Part shown: positions 47,391-59,976 of the stretch, in pieces
Layout of the letters: the number at the start of each line of letters is the position of its first letter
How positions within the stretch are numbered: the stretch's first letter is position 1
Program-made: the position numbers and the translations under genes
Assembly (NCBI GenBank): GCA_015039315.1
Contig: WIDE01000069.1
Location: 94,308 to 158,307, forward strand
Reading direction: 5' to 3'
Origin: Clavulina sp. PMI_390
Lineage: Eukaryota; Basidiomycota; Agaricomycetes; Cantharellales; Hydnaceae
Length of the DNA stretch: 64,000 nt
The notes under the pieces: model-generated
Seen by the model: only the letters and a program-made list of their open reading frames with translations
Databases searched by the model: none
Told to the model about the DNA's origin: nothing

Positions 47391-47832
47391 GATGCGAAGG
47401 ATGTGGACGACGGTGAAGAAGGCTGATAATCAGGGTGTTGGGATGATGGCGGTCAGAGAGACTGGCGCGAGCGTTGGCAGCAGCAGTTTGCTGGCAAATG
47501 CGGGCGCTTCGAGCCGATGATCGCCAACTGAATGATGGGCCAATCCTCTCTGATGGGTGTGTGACACCCGAGTACGTCGATTGCCGTCAATGCAACCGCA
47601 ATGGCGCCTGAACCTAATTTTTTGAGCCACCGTATCCGACAGTCTGGAAGAGGTCTCAACCGGCGCTGGACTTGGGAGGCCGACGTGGTCTTTCCCGAGG
47701 ACCCTCCAAGCCCTGGCTAGTCACATCCCGCCCTTCTGTTAATCTGGCAACAACCATCTTGATCTAACATTTCAGCCGCAGAGCACAACAGTGGTCAATT
47801 CTTGCCTGACAAGCCAGGCAAAGCAAGGATAT
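47391..47832. promoter_or_regulatory. Divergent promoter region between ArfGAP and velvet genes
   Basis: About 440 bp between head-to-head genes. No promoter element could be named with confidence. Confidence 0.4.
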
Positions 47833-49958
47833 AATGCTCTCTCACTTGCACCTCCTACCTCGTTCCCCCACGTCTCCACCTCCCAATCGCCGCAACCAAT
47901 GCGCCCCACCGCGCAAGCGTTTCAAGCGCCAAGAAAGTCTTCCTCCCGCCTCTGGACAGGCGTAGAGCCCAATATGTCGGTTTCTCGAGCCAAGCCCTTC
48001 CCGCAGATTCTCTAACATTTGGAGGCAGTGCATTTACACTGGAGGTCGTCCAAAGCCCTGATCGAGCTCGCACGTAAGTCTGCTGCGCAGCCCTCCTCCC
48101 CCCACGAGGTTTCTATGTTTGCTCACCGTCCACCATCTGCAGATGTGGATTTGGGTCCAAGGTACAGCCCTGCAGCCACTACTAGAGTCCCATTATCCTA
48201 GCGCTCAAGGTGTTCAAAAATACTAGGACCGGCGACCGCTGCAACCGGCCGCTGTCGCCCGTCTCTATGCTCGTCGAACAGATACTGGCGCTGCAATCGA
48301 CATCGAGTAGGCACCGCCTTCCCTTCTCAGATTTGAGCGCGTTCTCTTACCTGGCATACACTGGTAGTGAACTCGACACCACATTTTTTATCGCAATGGC
48401 TGAGCTCTGGACACCAGACTACCAGGCGAACGTCACCATGATCGCAGACCCCGCTCTGTCAACTCGAGGCCCCGGCGGCATGGATCCTTCCGCTTCAGGC
48501 CACCCACCAATATACCTCGCCAACCCCGCGTATTCTTTTGGACCAGGGGTACGTTTCCAGCGGGCCAGTAACGCCTGAAATGCAGATACTTGACCGTTCA
48601 CCTTGTAGGTGACGCCATTTGGTGCCGCCGCACCAGGTTACAATCCCAACGCAGCGTATCTTGTCCATACAGGGGTGCCATCCTTTGACGGCCCACTGCC
48701 TCCGCTTCAATCGTTCCAGAGTTCCGAAAGCTCCTTAGGTGCGGTCCCTCCTCCTTACCAGGGCCATTTTCGTCCCGTACACTCATAGGATGGATTGCTG
48801 AAGCGCGCGATATGCAGGATCCTCATCGTTTCCTGAGCCCTCATCCCGATCTTCTCGATATGCGTCAGCCCTTCCGTCAACAGGCTCAATACCACAGGGA
48901 TCAATGTTCCAGCCAACTCCTCAACAGGGTCCGTCACTGCGCTCCAATATCGCTTACTATAGATAGGTGACTGCTGACCACTCCGCATGCTCTTCCGCGT
49001 ATACCCCACAGATCCCTATTGTAAGTCATAGCGAAAGGGACTCAGCGTCTTAGATCTCCGAGATTCACGCCCTCACCTCCTTGTTCTTGTCTTGTATTAC
49101 AGCATTCGCATCCTCTAGTCAACAGTCTCAGCGACAAGGCAGTCCTGGGTCAAGACGAGGGTCCCCTCCAGACTCGTCCCTGACTCTTGACGTCCACAAT
49201 CTTCTCGGCCCAACCGTCGCAAACGCATTTAAGCTTTTCGACGAGAAAGATGAGCCAGGGATCTTTTTCGTGTTCCAAGATCTCTCGGTCCGAACGGAAG
49301 GTATGCTCCCGGACTCATGGTTAATCTCGCTTTCTCACTTCGTTCTTTGAACGCCCCGCTATTGTTCGATCCTTCTCAATTCGAACGACTTGCTTCTGGT
49401 CCATGCGTTCAGGCCATTTTCGGCTAAAGGTCAAGCTGCTATGCATCGCAGCGTACGTGGAGTTGCGTATTTCGCGTCGTTGCTGACTACTGCCCATTCA
49501 CTGACAATGCATCTCACAATTGGTTCCTTCAATCTGTAGTGCGGATGGGATCCAGGTCAATAGGGAACCATCCTCCATACTGGCCGAAACGTGGTCTGGT
49601 GTTTTTCGCGTGGATCCTCCCAAAAGGTTCGATGGTGTACCAGGTGAGACATTTCCTTGGGGCGATCTAACGTGGGTTAACTGACTCAATTTACCGTGTT
49701 CATTCACTCCCTCGCATCTTCGTGCTTCATGTGCCATGTGGGCTCGGCGCTAATTAGAGTCTACGCCTCTGTCCGATGCATTCCATCGCCAAGGAGTCAA
49801 AATCTCTACGGTAAGCTGCCTATCTCAAAATGTGGGGATTCTCATTCATACGCTAACTCGGCCCCCTCTACTTTTCGTCTCAGCGCAAACAAAAAGGTGG
49901 CTTCCCGCGGAAACGTGGTCGAGGCGGTGATTCAGACGATGATGACGATATGGATTGA
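47833..49958 (+). CDS. Velvet-domain regulator, VosA type
   Basis: The velvet domain is spliced from several exons: FTLEVVQSPDRART, then CGFGSK, then after the acceptor at about 48227 DRRPLQPAAVARLYARRTDT, then ELDTTFFIAMAELWTPDYQA. After a long Pro/Ser-rich insert come NLLGPTVANAFKLFDEKDEP, GIFFVFQDLSVRTEGHFRLK, VKLLCIAA, then ILAETWSGVFRVDPPKRFDG and STPLSDAFHRQGVKISTR. The C-terminal tail is basic then acidic (GGFPRKRGRGG, DDDDDMD) and stops at 49958. Velvet proteins are fungal transcription factors with an NF-kB-like DNA-binding fold that link development, spore viability and secondary metabolism; the domain split by an insert resembles VosA. The start is unresolved: 47833 is the first candidate ATG, and the frame entering the first velvet exon is open upstream only from about 47832. 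Confidence 0.85.
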
Positions 49959-50572
49959 TACCACCTCATTGACAATAAAACGGCTGTGGACCATCTGTTT
50001 CTTACACCGCACTGGACGTGGGTGAATCCCGGACACCTTCGGGAAGCGGGGGAGATGTGTAGCTTACTATATTTATTAGCAACCAGGAACAGGCGAGCGA
50101 GTTTTCTGAGGGTCGGTTATTGATCGAAGATCCCTTCGGCCATCGAGCACTGATAACTGTCGTCTTGGTGTATCCATGGCTGCCTTCTTCATTCATCTCA
50201 TTTTTCATCTCCGTCTCCGCCCCCCGTCTCTACAGCCACTCGACCCTTGCTCGCGACATATCGTCGTGAGCCACTTCACAATTCGTATCCCAAACAACCA
50301 TCCCTCCATTTTCCAATTTTCTCTCGTTATTAACATTTAGAGCCATAATCTACATCCTCCTGTTGTAAATCTCTTAAAGCCCTGTAGCTGTACAGTAATA
50401 ATTCTTCGTTATCTCTACCTTAATCACAAGCAAGCATCGGAACTGTTAGTGAGAAGCAGTTCGTTGTTATTTCATTCCTATGCATGCAATGCGAGTATAA
50501 CTAAAAGTTGCGATTGTGGTAATGCCTCGGGTAAGGAGAAGAAAGGAAGAAGAATAGTAGGCCAACTAATGA
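49959..50572. other. Convergent intergenic spacer
   Basis: About 610 bp between the velvet and PPR genes, AT-richer and pyrimidine-rich around 50270-50420. No supported ORF. Confidence 0.5.
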
Positions 50573-53500
50573 TTATTCGCGCTTCGCGAGGTGAACACGT
50601 CGCTCATTGCGTTTCATTCGGCGCTGATACTGACGTAGGGCCTTCAGAGTGTGAGGGTTCTCCTCGGTGATAGATCTATATAAATCGAACGCTCGCGAAG
50701 AGTCACCATCATTTGCCACCTCCACGAGCTGGCTACTCGGCGCTTCTGCCGGCATCGGAGCAATAATTCGTCCCGCGGAGAGAGCATCCAGTACGGCAAG
50801 TAGAGTGTTGAGGGTGAGACTGGAAGGGGCCCAGGAAGTCCATAGCGCTGAGGCTTGATGATACTCGAATAGGGGAGCGGCAATATCGGGCTTTGTGGAG
50901 AATGAAGGCCGAGGAGATGAGCGAGGGGCCTTGGGACCGAGGGCGGAGAATTCGAGTTCATTGACCGAGTCAAAGCGCTCATCATCTCGATCATATCGGT
51001 CATAGAGACTGAAGGAGTAGGGCGCTTCACGCTGAGTGAGAGCGATTGAGGTATCGCGCCGTCTGATCGGCATGGCTCGTTGCAGCCGAATGTCATTCAA
51101 CAGTTGTTCCCCTCGATCTGAAGCGCTCTCCTTCTCAGACTTGCTGCCACGATTGCGGTTATCGACAAAGCTGAGTGGGGATTGGGGAGCCGCCTCACGT
51201 TTGGCACGCGACAGCCTCACTTCGTCCTGGCAGGGAAGGATCACCTGTTCTACGACTTGAAAGGCCCGAACAGGATCTCCAGCCCGAGCGAGAATCACCG
51301 CAAGGTGATTCCAGTTGTGAGCATCGAAGCCAAAGCCATGAGATTTCACCCGTTGCCAAACTCGGGAAACCTCTTCGTATTGAGCGGCCTCCGCAAGCCC
51401 AAGAATGAATGACGATAAGGGAACACAGAGGGTAGAGGAACGTGACGCCTGCTCCATCAATGAGGGGGAAGGGTAGCGGGCGTTTTTGCTCCTGATGAGA
51501 GCGAGGGTCCGTGTTTGAGCATCGGTTTGTCTGAGAGCTGCGTCAAAGATGCGCTCCCAAACTAACTTCATTGCTTCCACATCACCGGCCCTTCGATAGG
51601 CATTTAGAAGTGAGGTGAGGATGAGTATAGGCGGCGTGTCTCCTTCCATACCCTTGAGCAATCGCCCAAAAATCTCTTCTACCTGCTCAACATCTCCACT
51701 TCGCGCATAGCGGGCGATGACAGGCTCATAGACTTTCATCCATCCATCAACATCCCCTCGCCCACCGGAACGCCTCCAGAAGTCGTCGGCATTTGGGTCC
51801 GCGAGCGCTGATAAGAAGTCCTCCGCGAGTTTAATGCCCTCTTCGGTACCCTCGTTCCCGTACGAGCGGATGATGGCCCCAAAGCCAATCGCATCTGGCA
51901 CGATTTTCCGCTCGCGCATCATCTCATACGTTCGGCGCGCCTCGTCCCGCATGCTCTCCTTTAAGAACGTGCCCATGATCATGGTAAGCGCAAAGGCTTC
52001 GGCAGGACGTCGCCTTGTTGCTCGATGCTCCACATCTTCGATGCGTTGAAAGAAATCCAATGCCAACTGCATCTGCCGCGCATCGCACGCAGACTGTACG
52101 GCGAGAAGGAAAGTTTCCTCGTTCGGAAGGATGCCTGACTGTTCGATGCGGTCGATGATTTCGAGAATGGTGGTGTGAGGAGCCCCAACGAGAACATAAG
52201 CTCGTAAAAGATGGTTAAAGATGTGGATATTAAGAGTCGTGATGTTGTCTTGCTCAGCATTCTGGACGTAGTCGAACACCCGAATCACACCCTTCCAAGA
52301 AGCAGACAGGGCATGAGCACGCATGAGTTCAAGAACAAAGCGCTGCGTCGGAAGACCTGAGCCAATTGCTTCCTGGAAGACCTGCTCTGCCGCAACGACG
52401 CTCTTCTCGCGCCCATACATCCGAATGAGCTGGATGTATATCGCCTCGTTCAGCTCCACTCCTGCGCCCCGCATGTGCTGGAGTATTGTCTGAACACGTG
52501 GCTCCTCATCTCGTCTGGCAAAAACGCGGACGAACTCATGATAGAGCCACGCCGAGGGTTTAATCCCGTAGGGTCGCATTCGTTCCAACACCCGATTGAT
52601 ACCATCAATGTCCCCGGCATTCGCATAAGCGGCAGCAAGAGAAACGAAATGTGCTTCGCTTGGAACGCGTTCATGACGGTGGATGCCGGCACCGGGATCC
52701 ACATCGCCGAAGAACTCATCCCACAGGTGCTCGACTCGTGAGACGTTCCCTAATGATGCATACACATGTAGCCGTAGGCTCTGACGAGGTTCTGTGATAC
52801 GGATACCGGCTTGAACCATTTCGGCAAAGACATCTTCCACGCTCTGTGAGTCTCCGATGCGTGCGAAATAGCGGAGGCTCTCATCGAGAAAGTGAGATGA
52901 CTGGAGTTTTTGCTGCGCCTGCATTGTAGCCCTAAATGCATGATATACACGGGAAGCATCTGGCCACAACTGAAAGTCGGCCATGAGACGGAGAACTTTG
53001 GCTTGGGTCCGGGGATAGATTGGGATCTGTTTATGTTGCATAGCGTCGTAAATTTCAAGCGCATGTTGAGGTGTTTCGCGAGCACAGAAGCACTCGATAA
53101 GGATATGGCCCACCAGTTGCCGTGACTTGTCGTGGGACCCAAGACGAGTTGTGTCGAGACGAAGATACCAAGCCCCTGGGTCTTTGACTTCACGAATAAG
53201 CAAATCAAATACAATATTCCGCAGACGGGCACCCTCTGCCCCGAGCTCGGAATCGCTTCCTCGATAAGCTCCAGAGATGTGGCGGCGCCATATCCTCCAC
53301 CCCGTCAGCACCTCTCGTAGGATACTGTACACATCTCCGTTCAGCGAGTGTGCGACTACCACTTGGATGGCAGCACGAAGAACCTCAGGGGAGATCTGAG
53401 GGCCCACGTGGGTTTGGTCAAGAGAGGATTGAACTCCAGCTCGTAGACTGTCGACAATTCGGTGCAGATCATCGCTAGCGCCCATTGGATCACCAGCCAG

Positions 53501-54398
53501 CGCGCGATGGTGAACGACAAGCAGGTTATATGCTTGCTCGTCGCTTTCGGACAGCGCGGCCAGCTGCCTCCGTGCATCCACTTCGTCTAGAACTCGGGAT
53601 AGGGTCTCTCGAGTTGAAGTAGTATCTTCGGCGCGTCCTTTGCCTTTCACATCACCCAAGTGGGGACGGGCGATATGAAACAGGGAATTGGCACCCTTCA
53701 TCAGCATACCAGAAGAGAGTTTATGGACGCCACCGCATTCTACAACTCGGATGAAGGAGGCTTCGAGCACCTCATTCTCCGGAGCGGGTGTCATAGAGAT
53801 AAAACGGCCGAATTCCTGGACATAGATATCAGGACCAAGGAGTGGAGGCTTTTGGATTTGGGCAGATGTTGAGCTACTTGCGTGGCGGAGGGGTAATCGG
53901 GGAGGTGGTCGAGCTTTGTTAGCTGATGTCGAGACAGCCCGGATGGAGATGGGTGAACGCCGGGAAGATGATGATGCAGGGGAAGTGGTAGATAGAGCGA
54001 GGGGGAGCTGAGAGGGTTGTTGTGACGCGTAATACCGCGTATTCGTCGAGTGCGACGTTCCTTTGAACGCTGTGGTCTCGGCGGAAGCTGGATGCACAAG
54101 TGAATGGGAACGAATGGTGAGAACCGCTGTTTCGCTAGATGGGTTTCACAAAGAGGGACGCACAGTTTTCGAGGGGTTTTGTGGCTTCATTGATTGCCTG
54201 AATGGAGCCAGAAATTTCTTGCTGGTCTGTCTGGTTAGTGGCCAAGGACACGGTGTTTGACAAGTCTGTGGCAGCGAATGCTTGGGAATGAGACGTGGAA
54301 CGTCGGCTGCTGCGACCAGGGATAGACCATAACAAGGAAGCAGCAACACTTCTGACTGGACGAGAGGTTGCATGCCTGCACGTCGCACTAGCGTGCAT
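50573..54398 (-). CDS. Pentatricopeptide-repeat (PPR) protein, probably mitochondrial
   Basis: Two exons (54398-54164, 54087-50573) give 1249 residues. The N-terminus is rich in Arg, Ser and Ala and poor in acids (MHASATCRHATSRPVRSVAA), consistent with a mitochondrial presequence. From about residue 420 there are helical-repeat units of 35-residue period. Examples are SVEDVFAEMVQAGIRITEPR, INRVLERMRPYGIKPSAWLY, VQTILQHMRGAGVELNEAIY, AEQVFQEAIGSGLPTQRFVL and ARRTYEMMRERKIVPDAIGF, each with the PPR pattern of helix then a G/R-x-x-P/x-D/N turn. PPR proteins bind specific organellar RNAs and act in their stability, processing or translation. The exon 1 start was set at the first ATG in the frame; the downstream exon alone is open for 1174 codons. 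Confidence 0.88.
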
Positions 54399-54761
54399 GA
54401 ACCGGACAAAGTCGGACGCGCTTTTTCGACGAGAGTCACTTGCACGTGACGTGACAGCAAACACCTTTCAACAGACACTGAAGAGGATTCGCCATCCCAC
54501 ACCTTTCACATCATGAAGGATAGTGGTTTACAAGACCGGACGAGAGAAAGATGTATCTATGTAGTTAACTGAATTCACATTCTCGAGTGGGTTCATGAGC
54601 AAAAGAGAGTCTAAAAGATCCTTCATTACGCATTTCCATCCAAAGTGAATACATCCCAGGGAAGTCAACGAAAAGATGAAGGTAGAAGATGGGTAAATTT
54701 TGGTGTGCACACGTCAATGCACTCGAAAAGTAACGGTGTGAATCAATGCTCATAGTTGCAA
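54399..54761. other. Intergenic between PPR and BFR1 genes
   Basis: About 360 bp; PPR promoter and BFR1 3' flank. Nothing coding seen. Confidence 0.5.
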
Positions 54762-56765
54762 TCATGCGTCCTCGGCAACGGTCTGCTCCTCTTGCACCTC
54801 TTCGAGCTTGCTCTCCACAGGCTCGGCCGCAACGGGCTCAGACTTTGCGCCATTCGCTGCGGCAGGAGTCGGCACAGGTTCCGCAGGGTCCTCACCACTC
54901 ATCTTCGCACTGGCCGCCTCGAGACGCTTGATCTCTGCGTCGGCCTTTGCGATGTTCTCCTTGGTCACGCGAGCCTGGTTGGCCTCGAACCATGCCTTCT
55001 TGGTCTTGAGGTCCTCAATGGCACGGGGAATATCAGAGGTGGAAGTGGGAGGGGGGATGGAGAGCTGGAGGAGGGCAGAGAGAGTAGAGTAGGGGAGGTT
55101 GAGCTTGGTGTCGGCAGCAGGAGTGGAGGTCTCCTCAGTGGGGGCAGCAGCAGTAGCAGTAGCCTTGCCGTTGGTAGGAGCAGCCTTCTTTTTCTTGCTC
55201 GCCACGAAGTAGTTCTCCTCATTATCGCCCTTCTTCTTCCTCGCGACAAGGTCAGTAGGAGCCTCGATTGTCCGCACCTCCAACTTGGGCACACCAGCGA
55301 TCGGGGACGATTCACTGGCTGCGAGGTTGAGAGCAGGCGTCGAGATAGTCCCACCGATACCAATCTTTGCACCAAGAGTGTCAATGAGAGTTTGGCAGTC
55401 CTCAATCTCAGCCTGGTAAGCAGGGACAGAGGCCTCCTCGCGTAGCCTTTCTGCGACCTCCTTCCGCTTCTCCAACTCAGCAGCAGCGCGCTCAGTGGCA
55501 TAGCGCTCCTGCCGCCTGGCACGGTCCTCGGCGACCTTTTTGTAGTAACGATCGTTAGCCTCACGGTTCTGCTTGGTAGCTTCCTTCTTCTTGGCCCAGA
55601 GGTCATCGACCTCCGTCTTCGCCGCACGCATCTCATCGAAGAGTTTGTTGCGCTGAGCGTGGGCTTCGTCGCCGGCACTCCTAAGTTGGTCGAGCTCAGC
55701 CTTGATAGCATCATACTTTTGTGACATGGCAACAGCTTCAGGGTCGTCCTATTGGATGAGAAATAGTGTCAGAGAGGGACGTGTGTAAGGGAGGAAAGGA
55801 GTGTGCTCACTAGCTCTTTCTTCAGTGCATCAGCCTTCGCGCGGTCTGCATCAATAGCATCTTGTTCAGCCTTGAAGCCCTCAACAGTCTTGCGAGCACG
55901 CTTTGCGGTCTGGATGTCTGCGAGAGCGCGCTTCTCAGCGGCAAGGGCCAGACGACCGGACTCGACTTGCTTGTCAAGTTCCCTACAGAGTAGGATACAA
56001 GGCATTAGTGCATGTCTACAACAGCACGCTGAAGCAACGGGGAACTGACTGGACACGTGCATCGATTTCCTCAACCGTCTTGTAGGGGGCCTTCTGTTTA
56101 GCAGCCTGGAGAGCCTTAGCCTGCGCGGAAAATCGAGTGGAGATACGGTTAGAATGACTCGAACGAAGAGAGAAGGGACAAAGTGAGTGGCAGACATGCC
56201 TTGGCATTGGACGACTCCTGCAGCGCCTTAACCTGGTCGAAGATCTTGGAGCGGTTGGCCTTGACGTTACCCTGAGCAGAACGAATCTCGTCGAGCTGAG
56301 CGAGGAGTTCCTTCCTACGGTCACCTCCGGCTCCACCCTTGCCAGCACCGTCAATCTTCGCACGAACGGCAGTCTGCACGCCTCACACAAACACACATCG
56401 AACCATCCGTTCGCCCATAGAAGAAATGAGGCACCGGAGAAATCAAGGAAAAAGAGAACAAAGAAATATTTTGAGTTCCCCATCATGCACACCGGGTTCT
56501 GAATACAGGTCGTTGATATTATTGGAGATGGACTTACGAGTCTCGCTTGTGCCTTGTCAATAGCCAACTTGAGCTCGTCCTGCTGCTTGTTGTAAGCAGC
56601 CTGGTCGGGCTTGCCACCCGAGCCAGACGAGGCAGCTTCGGTATCAGCTGATTCTACGACAGGCTTCTTAGCAGGGGCAGTGGCCGCAGCAGAGCCCTTA
56701 GCAGGGGCCGCCTTTTTTTCGGTGGTAGCGCCATTTTTGGCGGCAGACTTAGCAGCAGGTGCCAT
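54762..56765 (-). CDS. BFR1: BFR1-like mRNA/ribosome-associated coiled-coil protein
   Basis: The product begins MAPAAKSAAKNGATTEKKAA, a Lys/Ala-rich head, then QAAYNKQQDELKLAIDKAQA. Several exons follow: TAVRAKIDGAGKGGAGGDRR and KELLAQLDEIRSAQGNVKAN, with SKIFDQVKALQESSNAK, then QAAKQKAPYKTVEEIDARV, RELDKQVESGRLALAAEKRA and the last large exon from about 55750. The last exon carries long charged helices (YDAIKAELDQLRSAGDEAHA, VDDLWAKKKEATKQNREAND) and ends with an acidic tail to 54762. The Y-x2-V-x2-I-D-x-R-V element and the overall order match fungal Bfr1. Bfr1 associates with polysomes and the ER and affects secretion and ploidy. Low-complexity Ala/Lys regions make domain borders soft. Confidence 0.85.
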
Positions 56766-57097
56766 TATTCAAGAAAGACGAGAGGACTGTGACCGGGTAG
56801 AGCACTAGACGTGCCCGAACGAAGAGGAAAGAGGCGAGAGCTCAAAAGTTGTGCTGTACCAAAAGATTCTGGAGTGTGGAAAGTCACGCGTGCTATGTGT
56901 GACGTGGACCACGTATCCCCTTGTGTTCGGACAGCCAGGGAAAAAAATAAAATGCCTGAATAATTTACATGCAAAGGAAAGTAGCGCAGAAATGTACAGT
57001 AGATGGCAAGCAAAGGTGCGAGAGCGATCAGTACACTATTGACTCATCCTAAAACAGTTGCAGTCGTCAGTCCCGATCCCTGAGGGAGAAAAGAGAT

Positions 57098-57989
57098 TCA
57101 ACTGACCAATTCTTTGATCTCGGAGAAGCATTTCGAGTAGTTGGATTTGAACTCTTCCTCGTCCGCCTTGATATCCTCCCCGTCTTTGGCAGGCTTTCGC
57201 TTCACCTTGGCGTCAGGACATATCATCACGCAGCTCGTGGGCCGTTTTGTGGCGCTAGCATGGCCAAGCTCCTCTTTTGACGCAACAAAAACGTAGGGCA
57301 CTGACGCCTCCTCAGCGAGGAGCGGTAGGTGGGATATAATATCCAGAGGGGTAATGTCCCCTGCCAGTACCAGTATCCTATGGGTGAGAGGTTAGAATCT
57401 TTAGCACAATTTGAACACAGTGACGAAGCATAGACAGACCCTTTCTCGCCCTTCTTCAGACTCTTCACTACTTCCTTTACCCCACGTTTCACTAAGCGTA
57501 GCTTGGCAGCTTTTGATAGATCCATCTTCAGCATACGATGTTTTGCTCCTGAGAAAACCTGGGACTTACCCTTCTTGACCGTTTTGTGTAGCTTCTTATT
57601 GAGCTTATCTCCCGCCAGCGGTTTTGCAATCGGTGATAACTATTGAAGAAAAGAAGATAAAAAAAACCAGAGTAAACCCATCAAGAAAAATTCGCGTGAG
57701 TAGAAGAGAAGACTCGATGCACACCTCTGCCACAGACACAGCAACCATAACTTTCTTTGGTGACTACCGGGGTGCAGAAGATGTCATAAGGATTGCAACT
57801 AACACAAGTGAGATGAAGAAAACGAACCTTTTCACCAGCATCTTTCGATGCATCCGCCATGTCAACATCTTCCACCAGATCTGACTTTACAGGCAATGAG
57901 GGAGCATTTCCAGCCTCTGCAGCTGCAGCTGCACGTTTGGCCTCCTTGGCAGCCTTCTTCGCGGCTTTGGCAGCGTCGTCTTTAGGCAT
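57098..57989 (-). CDS. NHP2: H/ACA snoRNP protein NHP2 (L7Ae family)
   Basis: The start at 57989 gives MPKDDAAKAAKKAAKEAKRA, a Lys/Ala-rich head. Exons then read LSPIAKPLAGDKLNKKLHKT, VKKAAKLRLVKRGVKEVVKS, LKKGEKG, ILVLAGDITPLDIISHLPLL and AEEASVPYVFVASKEELGHA, followed by KRPTSCVMICP. RGVKEVVKSLKKGEKG-LVLAGD and VPYVFVASKEELG are hallmark L7Ae/Nhp2 kink-turn-binding segments. Nhp2 is a core part of the nucleolar H/ACA particles that guide pseudouridylation. The 3' end is ambiguous: translation stops at 57098 if exon 4 runs through (ELVS), or a small extra exon may follow a donor at GAATTG|GTCAGT with a stop near 57040. The acceptor at about 57511 (after ATCAAAAG) gives the conserved VKKAAK reading. 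Confidence 0.92.
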
Positions 57990-58202
57990 GAGCAGAACGC
58001 AAAGTTGAGAAATGAATAGAAGAGGGAATCAATACAAAGCACTGCCACAATTGCAAGCGCCTGCCCTAAACAGTCCCAACACGTGGAATTCACCAACACC
58101 AACAACCAGCTGCATTGACCACACAACCAAGCTCAACGATCTCTGGTTCTTATGTCTCCGCCGGTGATGCGATGCAGAGCTTCTTACACCATGATCCCTT
58201 GA

Positions 58203-58900
58203 TCATGCACCTCGTTCCTTTTCGGACGTAGAGAATTCAACGTAGCCACGTCCCCACAGTCCAAATACTCCATTAGCTGCTGGCCAAACCGGCGGCAAGG
58301 TCGTCTTATTATTCAAAATGACCCCCATACTTCCCTCTGCCGACCTGATCCGCAAAATCGCAGCGTCGTAGTTCATGAAATCCACGAGGGCCTAGTCAAC
58401 ATCGCAGTGGCAGCTCAACAGCAGGCTTTTCCGTCGTTCCTCGGAATACCTGCGCTTCGCGGGCCTTCCGAATGGCTCTCCTGGAGCGCTTTGAGCAGTG
58501 CTGTAATACTCGTAGAGAATTTGCGTTGCTTTCTGTACCTGCAAATGTAAAGCCCGCTCCGATCGTTCTTGACGCTACTCCATCATCTTTTCCAATGTGT
58601 GCATCTTGTGTACAGTACCTCCTATAGAAGCACGCGACCAGCTGCCACCAAGCATCGCCTTACCAATGGGATGACCATGTTGGAAGCATTTCGTATGTTC
58701 GGTGATCACCCGGCCGATCTCGGTGTGTACTCGCTGACCACCCCATGCAACTTCCCCCATTGAATTTTTCCGTTCCTGGACCCACGGAGATCAATCTTGC
58801 ACGGCTAGGGCGATCGCGAATTACTTCAATCAATGACGTCCTTCGGAGCTTCGTCACTTTCATGCCCGCTGGTGTTGAATCCAGAATTAGCTGTCGTCAC
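58203..58900 (-). CDS. Unidentified protein, at least two exons, model incomplete
   Basis: An exon ending at a stop near 58203 reads ALVDFMNYDAAILRIRSAEG, then SMGVILNNKTTLPPVWPAAN and GRGYVEFSTSEKERGA. It follows an acceptor GACTAG near 58396. Upstream, another open segment reads VQKATQILYEYYSTAQSAPG, EPFGRPAKR, with a donor near 58450. Both have natural-looking composition and lie in compatible phase. Further 5' exons probably lie in 58570-58870. I do not recognise the family; the product is small. Confidence 0.4.
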
Positions 58901-59976
58901 TGGTACCATAGCTACAAATCGGAATTCTAATACATAAACTCTCGACTGATTGCTCTTCTATCACAACGGAAAGTACGTAGCACGCAAGAATGAGAAATAT
59001 ATCGAGGGAGTGCGTCAGAATGACGCGCCTGCTGTTTTCCGGACGATGGTGCGGTGGAGTGCACCACGCCACTTGATGCGTCGGTTGGGTTCGGTTTTAC
59101 GTTTCGGGGGCGCAAGCGTTTCGTGGAGCGGGGTCTCTCCGAAAATTCGAAATCGATAATTGAAATTTATTCTTGGAGCCATCGATAGCGATTGCGGTGT
59201 TCTTATCGATCATTATCATAGCGATGAGACACGGTGCGCAGTCCCCCACCCCTCAACGCGAACAATGACGAAAGAAACAGCCGAGAAGCTCGGAAAGGGG
59301 CGTCAGAGAACCCATGCGACGTTACCCATTTCCATACCATCCATCGCAGGACTCAGAAGGCCCATTCATACGGGACGAATTCTTAACTGAGTTGATTGCC
59401 CGATTAGGAAGCAGCCCTTTTTTGCCATTGACATGTTCCCGAGTCCGCCCTCACCATTCACTCTCGAGTATTGATCTCTTCTGAAAACGAGATGGAAAAC
59501 CTCGGAAAAGTCACTCGAGATCGACTGAGCGGGGGAAATAGGCCGCATGACGTCTCGAGGGCTGAGTGAGCGATTCCCAAATGGCGCCGAGATGACGAGA
59601 CGCATCCCCACCTTTCCCCTCGTTTCTCTTTTGTCAAACCCGCAGCCATCACAGCATCGGCGGGTAACTGGGGAGCGGACAGGGGGACGACAACCGAGTG
59701 ATGAATGGCAGCTAATTCACTCCTAACTGAGTTGGGCTGCCTTCCAACCAATCGTATCGAGGCGTGCCAAATGGAAAGGCACCACCTGCCAAGGCGTTTG
59801 AATTATTTCTTGTTGTCACTATTTTTGGTATGATCTCATCCCCCTCCCCGAAAGTCACTCTATTCATCAACACCTGGATGATAGAGCCGCTGAGGGTATA
59901 AAAAGACGGACAGACCTCGATCAATCCACTTCACCCCTCCATCCACACCTTCCCCCTCAGACACACTACATTCACA
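58901..59976. other. Upstream region of the first CipC-like gene
   Basis: About 1.1 kb; contains a TATA box close to its right end, listed separately. Short ORFs are not supported. Confidence 0.5.
59897..59904 (+). promoter_or_regulatory. TATA box of CipC-like gene 1
   Basis: TATAAAAA lies 80 bp upstream of the start codon at 59977. The leader between them is pyrimidine-rich with CACCCC and CACACTACATTCACA, typical of strongly expressed fungal genes. Confidence 0.65.

Noticed and set aside
48210..48300. Velvet exon reading LKVFKNTRTGDRCNRPLSPV
   Set aside because: A shifted frame; using the acceptor at about 48227 gives DRRPLQPAAVARLYARR, the conserved velvet motif, in phase with its neighbours.
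54756..55445. Open frame of 229 codons on the plus strand
   Set aside because: It lies opposite the last BFR1 exon; its Gly/Arg/Leu-rich composition is what the complement of a charged coiled coil produces.
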